DNA of 64,000 nucleotides from Acidimicrobiales bacterium (GCA_025463925.1 JAODBK010000038.1:1-64000); one strand, 5' to 3'. Shown: positions 41,035 to 50,569, counted from the first letter of the stretch. Program-made: numbers and translations. Notes: a model not told the origin generated them from the sequence alone.

Positions 41035-41933
41035 TCCGGCTCGTGCTGGCCGCCGACCCTCGGTTCACGTGGGACCTCGTGCGCGACCTGCGCCAGCTGT
41101 TCGAGTTCCCGTTCATGGTCAACGCCTTCCGCGCCGGGACGATCGTCGCGGTCGTCGCGGGCTGTGTCGGGTGGTTCATGGTGTTGCGGCGCCAGACCTT
41201 CGCCGGTCACACCCTCGCCGTCGTCGGCTTCCCCGGCGCCGCCGGCGCGGTGCTGATCGGCGTGAGCGCGCAAGCCGGGTTCTTCGCGTTCTGCATCGCC
41301 GCCGCGTTGGTGATCGCGGCATTGCCGCAGTCGGGCCAGCGGAGCTTCAGTGAGGAGTCCGCCGTCATCGGCACCGTGCAGTCGTTCGGGTTGGCCTGTG
41401 GCTTCCTGTTCGTGTCGCTCTACCGGGGCAACCTCAACGGCATCAACGCGCTGTTGTTCGGGAGCTTCGTGGGCATCACGTCGGCGCAGGTCGCGGTCCT
41501 GGCCGCGCTCGGCGCCGTCGCGATCTCGTTGCTGGCGGTGATGGCCCGCCCCCTCCTGTTCGCGTCGATCGATCCCGATGTCGCCGCGGCACGCGGTGTT
41601 CCGGTTCGGGTGCTGGCGGCGGGTTTCCTGGTGCTGCTCGGCGCGGCTGCCGCCGCGACCAGCCAGATCACGGGTTCGCTCCTGGTGTTCGCGCTGCTGG
41701 TGCTGCCGGCCGCCACCGCGCAACGCATCACGGACCGACCGGGGCTCGGCGTCGCGCTGTCGGTCGGGATCGCGCTGGCGGTGACCTGGGCCGGCCTGGC
41801 GTTCGCGTACTACTCGACCTACCCGATCGGCTTCTACGTCACGACCATCGCCTTCGGCCTGTATCTGGCGACCAACCTCGGTGCCGTCGCCCGATGGGCC
41901 GGTTGGCGCCCTCGCCGGTTGGCTCCGTCATGA
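41031..41933 (+). CDS. znuB: metal ABC transporter permease 1 (ZnuB-like)
   Basis: A 300-residue integral membrane protein of the ABC-3 family. About 7-8 membrane helices are seen between residues 30 and 280 (AGTIVAVVAGCVGWFMVL, VLAALGAVAISLLAVMA, LLVFALLVLPAATAQRI). PEVDVAAARGV-like coupling segment: IDPDVAAARGVPVRVL. The GTG at 41031 overlaps the znuC stop. It is one of two adjacent permeases, which probably form a heterodimeric channel. The second overlaps it by 4 nt. Confidence 0.9.
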   Translation: MIRLVLAADPRFTWDLVRDLRQLFEFPFMVNAFRAGTIVAVVAGCVGWFMVLRRQTFAGHTLAVVGFPGAAGAVLIGVSAQAGFFAFCIAAALVIAALPQSGQRSFSEESAVIGTVQSFGLACGFLFVSLYRGNLNGINALLFGSFVGITSAQVAVLAALGAVAISLLAVMARPLLFASIDPDVAAARGVPVRVLAAGFLVLLGAAAAATSQITGSLLVFALLVLPAATAQRITDRPGLGVALSVGIALAVTWAGLAFAYYSTYPIGFYVTTIAFGLYLATNLGAVARWAGWRPRRLAPS

Positions 41934-42829
41934 CGGCCGCCGTCCTCGCCGTCGCCAACCCGATCTCAGGTCTGCAGCACATGGTCGGGCACGCGTTCAT
42001 TCGCCACGGCCTGATCGCCGGGACTGCCATCGCGGCGACCGCGGGAGTCATCGGGTACTTCCTCGTGCTTCGGAGCCAGGTCTTCACCGCAGATGCCCTC
42101 AGCCATGTCGCGTTCACCGGCGGTCTCGTCGCGTTGACGATCGGGCTCGACGCGCGCGCCGGGCTGTTCGTGGCCACCATCGGCGTCGCCCTGCTGCTCG
42201 GAACCATCGGTCCCCGCGGCCGGGCCGACGACGTCACGATCGGCAGCACGTTCGCGTGGATCCTCGGCGTCGGCGTCCTGGCGCTGTCGATCTTCACCAC
42301 TGGCCACAGCACCGGCCACGGAACGGCCGGCGTCAACATCCTGTTCGGGTCCATCTACGGGCTCGATGCGAGTGCCACCCGCGCCGCCGCGCTGGTCGCC
42401 GCCGCGGTGCTCGCGCTCGCACTGCTGATCAGTCGGCCGCTCCTGTTCGCCAGCCTGGACGAAGCGGTGGCCGCAGCGCGCGGGGTGCCGGTGCGCATCC
42501 TCGGGTTCGTGTTCCTCACGCTGGTGGGGGCGACTGCCGCCGAGGCGACGCAGGCCGTCGGCGCGCTGCTCATCCTCGGGCTGCTCGCCGGCCCGGCGGG
42601 CATCGCGATGCGCGTGACGTCCCGGCCCCATCGGGCCATGGCACTCTCGACCGCCATCGCGGTGGGCGCGGTGTGGGGCGGCCTGGGCCTCAGCTACGCC
42701 GCCCCCAAGCTGCCGCCGAGCTTCTCGATCCTCACCCTCATCACGATCGCGTACCTCGGCACGGTGGGGGTCGGCGCGTCGATCCGGCGAGGGCAACGAC
42801 TCGGCGCCGCGGTGGATCCACGGCCCTGA
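41930..42829 (+). CDS. metal ABC transporter permease 2 (ZnuB-like)
   Basis: A 299-residue ABC-3 permease. It shows HAFIRHGLIAGTAIAATAGVIGYFLVLRSQVF, DALSHVAFTGGLVALTIGL, the coupling segment LDEAVAAARGVPVRIL and LLILGLLAGPAGIAMRV. The ATG at 41930 overlaps the first permease stop (ATGA); an upstream ATG at 41894 in frame is less likely. The two permeases share about the same layout and came from a duplication. Last gene of the zinc operon; it ends 6 bp from the end of the convergent repeat protein. Confidence 0.9.
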   Translation: MTAAVLAVANPISGLQHMVGHAFIRHGLIAGTAIAATAGVIGYFLVLRSQVFTADALSHVAFTGGLVALTIGLDARAGLFVATIGVALLLGTIGPRGRADDVTIGSTFAWILGVGVLALSIFTTGHSTGHGTAGVNILFGSIYGLDASATRAAALVAAAVLALALLISRPLLFASLDEAVAAARGVPVRILGFVFLTLVGATAAEATQAVGALLILGLLAGPAGIAMRVTSRPHRAMALSTAIAVGAVWGGLGLSYAAPKLPPSFSILTLITIAYLGTVGVGASIRRGQRLGAAVDPRP

Positions 42830-42835
42830 ATCGAC

Positions 42836-44851
42836 TCAGGCCAACGGGTGACGGCCGCCGTAGGCGTCGAGGATGACGCCGGTGGGCGCGCCACCGGCCG
42901 GCGCGGGCGCCAGGGCGATGGCCGTGGCGACGTCCCATCCGGGCCAGGTCGCCGACGGCGCCGCCGGCGGCGCGGCGCCGAACGGGCGGACCGAGCCGTC
43001 GGCGGCGAGCACGTAGCCGGACGCGCCGTCGGCGAGCAGGACGAGGCGGCGCGCCGCGTCCTGGCCAGGAGTGCCCGCCGGGGGTGACACCGACGGCGCG
43101 CCGCCGAACGCGTGGACGCCGCCCCACCCGTCGAGCACGTAACCCGAGGTGCCGTCGGCGCGCAGCACGATGTCGCGCCCGATGTCGAAGCCCGGCCAGT
43201 ACGGGTTGTCGCGGATGCCGGGCGCGCCGCCGAAGGGGTGCAGGCCGCCCCACCCGTCGAGCACCCAGCCCGATGTGCCGTCGGGCCGGAGGGCGATCGC
43301 ACGCGCGATGTCGAACCCGTTGAAGTACGCCGAGCCGGTGACGCCGGGCGCGCCGCCGATGGCGTGGATGCCGCCGTACCCGTCGAGCACGTAACCCGAG
43401 GCGCCGTCGGCGCGCAGCACGATGTCGCGCCCGATGTCGAAGCCGGGCCACGACGGCACACCGCTCAACGCCGGCGTGCCACCGAACGGGTGCACCCCGC
43501 CCCAACCGTCGAGCGAGTAGCCGGAGGTGCCGTCGCGAAGCGCGATGGCGCGATGCCGAGCGCTCGAGCCGAAGTGGTGGACCTCGCCGTCGACGTCGGC
43601 CACCCAACCCGACGTGCCGTCGGGCGCCAGCGCCAGGTCCACCGCGGTGCCGAACAGCGCCGGCATCGACCCGATGGGGGCGGCCGCGCCGAAGGCGTGC
43701 ACGCTGCCGTTGGACTCGAGGACGTAGCCGGACGAGCCGTCGAACCCGAGCACGAAGGCGCGGGCGGTGTCCTGACCGGCGGCGTAGGCCGGGTCGGCGA
43801 CGTTCGGCGCGCCGCCGAACGGGTGGATGCCGCCCCACCCGTCGAGCACGTACCCGGAGGCGCCCTCCGGCAGGAGCGCGAGGTCGCGGGCGATGTCGAA
43901 GCCGGGGAAGTACGCGCTCGCCGCGACCCTCGGCGCGCCGCCGAACGGGTGGATGCCGCCCCACCCGTCGAGCACGTACCCCGACGCGCCGTCGGGCCGC
44001 AACGCGCAGGCGCGCGCGATGTCGAAGTTCGGGAAGTAGTCGGCGGCCGGCGCGGGTGGCGCGCCGCCGAACGGGTGGATGCCGCCCCACCCGTCGAGCA
44101 CGTACCCCGAGGCCCGGTCGGCGCGCAGCACCGCGGCGCGGGCGATGTCGAAACCCGGCCACGGACCGGTGTCGGGTCCGACCGGCGCGCCGTTGAACGG
44201 CGTCAGGTCACCGCGCCCGCCGAGCAGCCAGCCCGACACGCCGCCGGCCCGCAGCACGACGGCCTTCGTCGCGGGCGCCGGCGGGCAGGGCGCGGTGTGG
44301 TTGGCGGTGGCATTGTCCGAGAGCGACGTCGTCCCGCACGCCGGATCGAGCAGGTATGGCGGTGTGCACGTGACGACGCGACAGGCGATGCGACCGGTGC
44401 ACGCCACCTCCTGATGGCACTGGCCGTACCGGAAGCGGATGCAGCCGGCCTGGCGGTGACCGCAGTCGCCGGCGGCGCAGCCGCACTGGAGACCGTCGCC
44501 GGTCGGGCCGCAGATCCCGTTGCAGTCGATGAAGTAGCGGGAGCCCTGGCAGAAGATCGAGCCGTCGGCCTTCCACCATCCGCCCGGGATGGTGCCGGGC
44601 GGGCAGCTGTTGCGCCCGCCGTTCACCACGCAGCAGAACTCGGTGTAGCCGTCGCAGCACGCCGTCCCGCACCCGCATCGGCCGTCGCCGCAGCGGCAGA
44701 CTCGGGCGTACGCGGTGCCGGGGCGCAGGATGAAGTCGGCCGGGGCCACCGTGAGGGCCGAACCGGCCATCGCGGTTCGCACGAGGAAGCTGCGACGCGA
44801 CGTCCGCCGCTCCAACAGGGCGGACGTCCGCTCGACCAGCCAGCGGCTCAC
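42836..44851 (-). CDS. Tat-exported protein: methylamine-dehydrogenase-L-like domain plus 12 repeats
   Basis: A 671-residue exported protein. The twin-arginine signal is RRSFLVRTAMAGSALTVAPA (residues about 18-37). Residues about 48-165 are very Cys-rich (CRCGDGRCGCGTACCDGY, then NSCPPGTIPGGWW and DCNGICG) and resemble the light chain of methylamine dehydrogenase, which carries the tryptophan tryptophylquinone cofactor. The remainder contains 12 imperfect repeats of about 40 residues with core SGYVLDGWGGIHPFGGAP and FDIAR, likely a beta-propeller or solenoid; the DNA shows the same repetition. The GTG at 44851 has a ggagg site. No heavy-chain or cofactor-maturation gene is next to it, so enzyme activity is doubtful. 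Confidence 0.75.
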   Translation of the reverse strand: MSRWLVERTSALLERRTSRRSFLVRTAMAGSALTVAPADFILRPGTAYARVCRCGDGRCGCGTACCDGYTEFCCVVNGGRNSCPPGTIPGGWWKADGSIFCQGSRYFIDCNGICGPTGDGLQCGCAAGDCGHRQAGCIRFRYGQCHQEVACTGRIACRVVTCTPPYLLDPACGTTSLSDNATANHTAPCPPAPATKAVVLRAGGVSGWLLGGRGDLTPFNGAPVGPDTGPWPGFDIARAAVLRADRASGYVLDGWGGIHPFGGAPPAPAADYFPNFDIARACALRPDGASGYVLDGWGGIHPFGGAPRVAASAYFPGFDIARDLALLPEGASGYVLDGWGGIHPFGGAPNVADPAYAAGQDTARAFVLGFDGSSGYVLESNGSVHAFGAAAPIGSMPALFGTAVDLALAPDGTSGWVADVDGEVHHFGSSARHRAIALRDGTSGYSLDGWGGVHPFGGTPALSGVPSWPGFDIGRDIVLRADGASGYVLDGYGGIHAIGGAPGVTGSAYFNGFDIARAIALRPDGTSGWVLDGWGGLHPFGGAPGIRDNPYWPGFDIGRDIVLRADGTSGYVLDGWGGVHAFGGAPSVSPPAGTPGQDAARRLVLLADGASGYVLAADGSVRPFGAAPPAAPSATWPGWDVATAIALAPAPAGGAPTGVILDAYGGRHPLA

Positions 44852-44975
44852 GTCTCGACGACCTCCGCGGGTGTGGACAGGACCGGCGTGGGCCGGAACT
44901 CTAGCCAGCAGCCGGAGCGCCAACGCACACCGTCACGAGGACCGGCGTCGAGGGCGGCGGAGTACAGTCGCTCGG

Positions 44976-46361
44976 ATGGCTCGCCCGCAACGGGAGACCG
45001 CGCGACAGGCATGGCAACACCTGCGGAACGCGCTGGACTCAGGCTCTCGATCCCGCGCCGACGATGGGTCGGATGCCGACCGCTTGCGGCTCGAAGCGGG
45101 CCTCGCGCTGCTCCTCCGTCGCTTGGACCAGTCGGCCGTCGATGACGTCGACCTGAGCAGACTCGTCTCGTCGCATCTCCAGGATCAGGAGTTCGACGCG
45201 ACCGTCGCATGGCTCCCACCGTCCGTCATCGAGGCGGAGACGGACATGGGGCACATGTTGCTGCCCGGCCAGGATCGGTTCATCACCCCGTCGCTCGTCG
45301 CCAAGGGCACGTGGGAACCGCCGGAGAGCGCGTTCATCGATGCCACCGTCCACCGCGGGATGACCGCGGTCGACATCGGGGCGCACGTCGGGTACCACGC
45401 GCTCCGACTCGCACGCGCCGTCGGCAGCAGTGGCCGGGTCATCGCGTTCGAGCCGTCGCCGCAGAACTACGCCCTCTTGTGCGCCAACATCGAGCGCAAC
45501 CGCCTCACCAACGTGCTGCCGCTGCACGCGGCCGCCGGTCGGGCTTCCGGCCCGGTCGAGTTGACGCTGTCCGCCGACAACACCGGCGGCAACCGCGCCT
45601 ACCGGCTCGACTACGTGGAGCCGAACCTCCGCGTCACCGGTGTCGCGGTCGACGACATCCTGCCGGAGCGCGCGCTGGTCGACTTCGTGAAGGTCGACAT
45701 CGAGGGCATGGACCACGTGGCGATCGAGGGGATGGCCAAGACCATCCTCCGGCATCCGCCCATCGTGCTGGCCGAGTTCAACCCGCAGACGATCTCGCAA
45801 CTCGGCGACGAGCCGGAGAAGGTGCTGGAGATGTACCGGGAGTTCGGCTACGACCTCGTCGTGCTCGGCGCCTTCGACTCCGCGGCGCAGGAGCCCGCGG
45901 TCATCGTCGAGCGGGCCCGCAGCCTGCCGCACGGCTATGTCACCCTCGTGCTCAAGCCGCGCCGGGTGGCCGCCGATGTCGAGACGCCGGCCGCCAAGTC
46001 GGTGACGCGTTGCTACGTCGAGCTCCTCGGGCGGGCGCCGGCGGCGTCGGAGCTCCGCGCCCAGTGCGAGGCGCTCGACGGGCGATCGACCGTCACCGAC
46101 GTGGCTCGCCAGCTCATCCGCTCGAACGAATACCGTGACAAGGCCCTCAGCTCGGTGCCGGCGGATCCGCAGGCGACCGACGAGGAGTACATCGGCCGGG
46201 CATACGCGGCGCTGCTCGGCCGGCCACCGGACCCAGGTGGGCGGGAGAACTTCCTGACGTTCTTGCGCGAGGGCAATCCCCGCGGGGACCTCCTCAAGAT
46301 CATGGTCGCGTCGGAGGAACACATCTCGCGTGCGATCTCGGCGGCGACCGACGGTCGGTAA
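44976..46361 (+). CDS. FkbM family methyltransferase with C-terminal DUF4214
   Basis: A 461-residue protein. After about 110 residues without a recognised domain comes an FkbM-type SAM methyltransferase (about 115-320): TAVDIGAHVGYHALRLA (motif I), GRVIAFEPSPQNYALL, VDFVKVDIEGMDHVAIEG, and VLAEFNP. The C-terminal part (about 335-455) has two DUF4214-like units (VTRCYVELLGRAPAASEL and YIGRAYAALLGRPPDPGGRENFL), usually found in surface or glycan proteins. It is divergent from the repeat protein, and the 124 bp between them hold no clear motif. A glycan or surface substrate is inferred from DUF4214 and the neighbours. Confidence 0.8.
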   Translation: MARPQRETARQAWQHLRNALDSGSRSRADDGSDADRLRLEAGLALLLRRLDQSAVDDVDLSRLVSSHLQDQEFDATVAWLPPSVIEAETDMGHMLLPGQDRFITPSLVAKGTWEPPESAFIDATVHRGMTAVDIGAHVGYHALRLARAVGSSGRVIAFEPSPQNYALLCANIERNRLTNVLPLHAAAGRASGPVELTLSADNTGGNRAYRLDYVEPNLRVTGVAVDDILPERALVDFVKVDIEGMDHVAIEGMAKTILRHPPIVLAEFNPQTISQLGDEPEKVLEMYREFGYDLVVLGAFDSAAQEPAVIVERARSLPHGYVTLVLKPRRVAADVETPAAKSVTRCYVELLGRAPAASELRAQCEALDGRSTVTDVARQLIRSNEYRDKALSSVPADPQATDEEYIGRAYAALLGRPPDPGGRENFLTFLREGNPRGDLLKIMVASEEHISRAISAATDGR

Positions 46362-46396
46362 GGCAGCTCGGTAACGCAGCTCGGTAACGCAGCTCG
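46358..46396 (+). repeat. 13-bp tandem repeat, 3 copies
   Basis: The unit gtaacgcagctcg occurs at 46371-46383 and 46384-46396. A variant copy with one change (gtaaggcagctcg) at 46358-46370 contains the stop codon of the FkbM gene. It fills the short gap to the convergent gene. Confidence 0.85.
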
Positions 46397-46419
46397 GCCG
46401 TCAACCGCCCACGCCGCCG

Positions 46420-48117
46420 TCAGCAGGTCGATTCCGGCAGGCCCGTCACGTCGACGAGGAACGATGACCCGACGCGCGTGACGGCACCCGGTGGCAGGGC
46501 GGCGACGCGCGCTTCGGCCTCGGCGGTGTCGAACTGCTTGGCGAGATCGACGACGCCGGTGTGCAGCACGAGCCATCGCAGCCCGATGCGACGGGCTTCG
46601 GCGATGGCGCACTGATCTGGGAACCGGTTGAGCAGGTTCATGCTCTCCAGGTAGCCGGGCGCGACGAAGCCCGAGTAGCCGTTGAAGCGGGGGTGCCAGT
46701 CGACGGTCGCATACACCTCGCGCGGCGCCTCGGTGTACGCCCAGACGATCCCGTCGGCGTACGGCGCGATCGGAAGCTCGGCGACCGCGCCCGCCGGCCG
46801 CCGAGCCAGCGCCCGATACACCGCGAGCGTCGACTGGCTGGTGTCGAGGTGCTGCCACCGTACCGGCATCGCCAGCTCGGCCAGCAGCAGCGCGATCGCG
46901 GCCCACGTGAGCGGTCGCCAATGGTCCGGCAAGCGCGCCGCGATCGTCGCCAGGCCGGTGGCGGCGAGGACGGCGATCGCGAGGAGGGTGACCATCGCGA
47001 AGCGGGTCGCGACCCGAAGGCCCGAGAAGCCCGGGACGTCGTTGTGCAGCAACCGGTACGGGCTGAGGGGCCCGAGCACCCCGGGCCCGGCGGCGGTCAG
47101 CAGGCACACCGCGCCGGCGGCGACGAGGAGGAACAGCTCGTGTTGCTGGCGGCGCTTCGGTCGATGGCGGGTCGCGGCCAATGCGACGAGACCGATGCCG
47201 GCCAAGGCGAGCGTCGTGACACCGGGAAACGCTTCGTGCTCGGCGCCGTGGTGCCGGACCGCCGGGACCTGCAGCGCGTTCAGCGGACCGGAGCGGTTGC
47301 GGGTCGGCGTCAGCAGGTCGGGCCAGCGGAACGACGCGAACGGTTGCACCGGCCGGCGGAACATGGGGTCGCTCTGGAGATGGGCGTACGGGCGGGTCGC
47401 CGGGACGACGATGGCTGCCGACACGACGGCGGCGAGGGCGAGCGCCTTCCATACCGGCGCGCCGATGCGGCCGCGCCGGCTGACGACGTGGACGCCGACC
47501 ACCGTCGCCGCGGCGACGGCCCACGCGGCCGCGATCGAGGCCGTCGTCAACGCCATCGCGCCATGCAGGATCGCGAGGAGCAGGCCGTCGATCCACCGGC
47601 CGCGATCGAGCAGGCGGAACAGGAGCAGGAAGCCGAGCGGCACGTACGCGAGGGCCTGCATCTGGATGTGACCCCATTGCGCGAGGCCGAAGTCGGAGAG
47701 CCCGAAGGCGAGGGCGGCCAGCGTGGCCGCGTCAGTGCGTCCGGTCAGCCGCTTGGCGACGGCGTAGGTCGCGCCGAGGTTGGCGATGACCAGCGCGAGG
47801 ACCAGCACGCCGGTCGACGCCGTCCAGCTGCCGATCACCCAGTGCACGGCGCCCCACACCGGCGCGAGCGGCAGGACGGGGTCGGAGTAGGCGAGGGTGT
47901 TGTGGTGCGGCCAGTAGATGGGCGCGTCGAACAGGTGTCGCGGCCGGGTGAGGGTGTGTGAGACCCATGCCAAGGTGAAGGTCACGAACGAGCTGTCGGC
48001 GGTGTCCTTCGGGAGCTTGGTCAGCATCGACCACGGCCGGTAGACGTAGGCCACGACCGTGGCGAACAGCAGCGCGATGCGCACGCGCTTCCATGCCGCG
48101 ACGAGGCTCAGGCGCAC
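46420..48117 (-). CDS. polytopic membrane protein, GT-C glycosyltransferase-like
   Basis: A 565-residue protein with about 10-11 membrane helices in residues 12-430 and a soluble C-terminal domain of about 130 residues. The first loop (residues about 35-75: LPKDTADSSFVTFTLAWVSHTL, FDAPIYWPHHNTLAYSDPVLPLAP) is the acidic/aromatic external loop found in GT-C-type transferases and their relatives; the DxD-like motif is not strict (LPKDTADS). The C-terminal part has VAELPIAPYADGIVWAYTEAP, as in related actinobacterial membrane proteins. The donor would be a lipid-linked sugar if the assignment is right. It is convergent with the FkbM gene. The specific role is unknown. Confidence 0.6.
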   Translation of the reverse strand: MRLSLVAAWKRVRIALLFATVVAYVYRPWSMLTKLPKDTADSSFVTFTLAWVSHTLTRPRHLFDAPIYWPHHNTLAYSDPVLPLAPVWGAVHWVIGSWTASTGVLVLALVIANLGATYAVAKRLTGRTDAATLAALAFGLSDFGLAQWGHIQMQALAYVPLGFLLLFRLLDRGRWIDGLLLAILHGAMALTTASIAAAWAVAAATVVGVHVVSRRGRIGAPVWKALALAAVVSAAIVVPATRPYAHLQSDPMFRRPVQPFASFRWPDLLTPTRNRSGPLNALQVPAVRHHGAEHEAFPGVTTLALAGIGLVALAATRHRPKRRQQHELFLLVAAGAVCLLTAAGPGVLGPLSPYRLLHNDVPGFSGLRVATRFAMVTLLAIAVLAATGLATIAARLPDHWRPLTWAAIALLLAELAMPVRWQHLDTSQSTLAVYRALARRPAGAVAELPIAPYADGIVWAYTEAPREVYATVDWHPRFNGYSGFVAPGYLESMNLLNRFPDQCAIAEARRIGLRWLVLHTGVVDLAKQFDTAEAEARVAALPPGAVTRVGSSFLVDVTGLPESTC

Positions 48118-48184
48118 GGGCGGTGACTCTAGGTTGGTGATCGCGCGCCATCGCGGCCCGTGGACCGAGATGGCGAGGGAGCCG

Positions 48185-50569
48185 CTAGTACCCGGCTTGG
48201 AACTCGACCAGGTCGTTCAGCGCGCCGGGTCCACCCAGCACCGTCGCGCCCCGCGGTTGCAGCCGGTTGACCTGGCCGCGGACCGCGAACGGGACGATCG
48301 TGCCCGGCACCAGCAACAGCGGGCTCGCCGAACGTCCGGCCAGCACACCGCCGGCGAGGGCATCGGGGAAGTTGAGGCCGGTGGCCACGAACGCCGACGG
48401 CGCGTTCGGGAACGCGTCGGCGGCGACCGCGGTCGCGGTCTGGTAGCGGTCCGGCCCCGACACCCGTCGGACGTTGCCCGGCGGCGTCGTCGTCAACGCG
48501 AGTTGGGCCATGACCGCATCGGAAACGGCGCTGGCCCCGCCGAGCACGACGATCGACTGCGGATGCAGTCGCGCCAGCTCGGCCTGGACCGCCGTGGGAA
48601 TGGTGTCGCCGGGGACCAGCAGCATCGGCCCGCCCTTGGCGGCTGCCGCGGCACCGCCCGAGAGCGCGTCCGGGAAGGCGGCGCCGGTCGCGACGTACGC
48701 GACTGGGACGCCGATGCCGAATGCCGCCGCTGAGACGGCAGCCGCGGTCTCGTACCGCGAGGCACCTGCCAGACGCGTCACCGTGCCGCTCGTGTAGCCC
48801 TTCAAGGCGTTCAGCTGGGCCGCGGAGACCGCGCCCTCACCGCCGAGCACGACGATGCGTCCGGGCTTGATCCGCTGCAGCTCCGCCGCGGTCGGGCCCG
48901 GGATGCCGCCGCCGTCGACGAGCAGCACCGGCCCGGCGCCCTTGGCCGCGGCCGGCGCGCCGGCCAGCGCGTCGGCGAAGCCGAGCCCGGTCGCGATGTA
49001 CGCCACGGGCACGCCGGGGCCGTACGTGGCTTGGGAGATCGCGGCCGCGGTGCCGAAGCGGTCGGCGCCGGCGAGCCGGGTGACGTTGCGCGCCTTCGGC
49101 ACCGAACCGAGGAAGCCGACGCCGGTGCGGCGGCTGTCGTGCTTGAACGTCGGCCACGCCGAGAGGCCGGGCGCCTGGCCCGGGATGGACCAGATCCAGA
49201 CGTTGCCCTGGTTGGCGATGGTGCCGTTCTCGAACAGCGCGGTCTGCACGATCCACGCCGAGCCGCCGACGTTGGCGATGGTCGGGGCCGAGCTCAAGGG
49301 TTCGGTGCCGGACTTGGTCACGAGCTCGGCCGCGGGCCCGCCACCGGAGCCGTTCCAGACGCGGACCCATTGCTCGCCACCGGCGACGACCTGCTGATGG
49401 CCGTTGCCGAGCACGTCGGCGATGCTCACCGATCCGTGCAACGCCACCGGGCACGCGCTGCGGTTGCTCGCCGCGCACTGCGGCCAGCCCGGCAGCATCT
49501 GCCCGGTCGCCGAAATGGCGTAGATGCGGCCGTCGTCGGCCATCACCGCGACGTCTTGGATCCCGTCGTCGTTGAGGTCGCCGATCGCGGGGGTGGCCAT
49601 CACGCGGCCGCCCACGCCCACCGGCCAGCCCGGCAGGGTGTTGCCGGACGAGTCCCACGCGTAGACCGCGGAGCCCGCCGGGGCGGCGAAGTTCAGGCCG
49701 GTGCCGCTCACGACCTCGAGCCGACCGTCGTTGAACAGGTCGGCGACCACGGGGGTCGACCAGACGGTCTGTCCCGGAACCCATTGCGGCCAGCCGGGCT
49801 TGACGGCGCCGTTGTGGTCGAAGACCCAGACGTATCCGCCGTGGTTCTGGTAAGGCACGCCGTTGAAGCACGGCTGGCCCTCGGCGCCGTCGCAGTCGCC
49901 GCCGATGACGACCTCGGGGTACCCGTCATGATCGAGGTCGACGACCGTCGGCGACGACCAGATGGTGTCCTTGAGCCACGTCGGCCAGCCGGCCACCAGC
50001 GTGCCGTCCAAGTGCCAGGCGTAGAGGTACGTGTCGAAGCTGCCGGCGATGATCTCGGGCCGGCCGTCGCGGTCCAGGTCGGCGATTGCGGCCGACCCGA
50101 AGATGCCGTGCCGGTGGAAGAACCCGACGTCGCGCTGGTGGAAGAAGACCTGCCCCGAACCGGTCAGGCCGATGACGTCGCCGTTGGTGTTGGTGACGAC
50201 GATGTCGAGGATGCCGTCGCCGGTGAGGTCGGCCAGCACCGGCGACCCCTCGATGGCGCCGGGGCCGGTGTTGAAGTTGAGGAACTGCTGGCCGTTGCTG
50301 TGCCAGCCCCGCAGGACCCCGTCGACGAAGCCGGCGATGATGTCGGGCTGGCCGTCGCCGGTGACGTCACCGACCGCGGCAGCGCTGAACGAGTCGTGCG
50401 TGAGGGTGCGGTCGTACCCTTGGCCGACCGCGAAGTTGCCGGTCGACAGCATCGTCGTCGACGTGAACGGCCCGGCCACCCCGGCCGCCGTCACCGGGGT
50501 CACCGGGACCAATGTCAGTGCTGCCGTGGTGACCGCGCCGGCCACCGCCGCGAAGATGCGCATGGGCAT
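48185..50569 (-). CDS. secreted FG-GAP/VCBS repeat protein with three CWB2 cell-wall-binding repeats
   Basis: A 794-residue surface protein. The signal peptide spans residues 3-30 (IFAAVAGAVTTAALTLVPV). Residues about 60-460 form a beta propeller of FG-GAP-type repeats with calcium-like loops (VGDVTGDGQPDIIAG, ADLTGDGILDIVV, ADLDRDGRPEIIAG, VDLDHDGYPEVVIG, GDLNDDGIQDVAV). Residues about 490-794 are three CWB2 repeats (RLAGADRFGTAAAIS, RLAGASRYETAAAVS, RVSGPDRYQTATAVA) which hold proteins non-covalently to the wall. The double ATG at 50569 and 50563 sets the start; the longer open frame upstream is antisense to the thioesterase. Ligand or adhesion role unknown. Confidence 0.87.
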   Translation of the reverse strand: MPMRIFAAVAGAVTTAALTLVPVTPVTAAGVAGPFTSTTMLSTGNFAVGQGYDRTLTHDSFSAAAVGDVTGDGQPDIIAGFVDGVLRGWHSNGQQFLNFNTGPGAIEGSPVLADLTGDGILDIVVTNTNGDVIGLTGSGQVFFHQRDVGFFHRHGIFGSAAIADLDRDGRPEIIAGSFDTYLYAWHLDGTLVAGWPTWLKDTIWSSPTVVDLDHDGYPEVVIGGDCDGAEGQPCFNGVPYQNHGGYVWVFDHNGAVKPGWPQWVPGQTVWSTPVVADLFNDGRLEVVSGTGLNFAAPAGSAVYAWDSSGNTLPGWPVGVGGRVMATPAIGDLNDDGIQDVAVMADDGRIYAISATGQMLPGWPQCAASNRSACPVALHGSVSIADVLGNGHQQVVAGGEQWVRVWNGSGGGPAAELVTKSGTEPLSSAPTIANVGGSAWIVQTALFENGTIANQGNVWIWSIPGQAPGLSAWPTFKHDSRRTGVGFLGSVPKARNVTRLAGADRFGTAAAISQATYGPGVPVAYIATGLGFADALAGAPAAAKGAGPVLLVDGGGIPGPTAAELQRIKPGRIVVLGGEGAVSAAQLNALKGYTSGTVTRLAGASRYETAAAVSAAAFGIGVPVAYVATGAAFPDALSGGAAAAAKGGPMLLVPGDTIPTAVQAELARLHPQSIVVLGGASAVSDAVMAQLALTTTPPGNVRRVSGPDRYQTATAVAADAFPNAPSAFVATGLNFPDALAGGVLAGRSASPLLLVPGTIVPFAVRGQVNRLQPRGATVLGGPGALNDLVEFQAGY

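Noticed and set aside
42848-45145. 677-residue plus-strand frame opposite the 12-repeat protein
   Set aside because: It mirrors the DNA repeats and has no export signal or domain; the minus strand has a Tat signal, ribosome-binding site and a coherent repeat.
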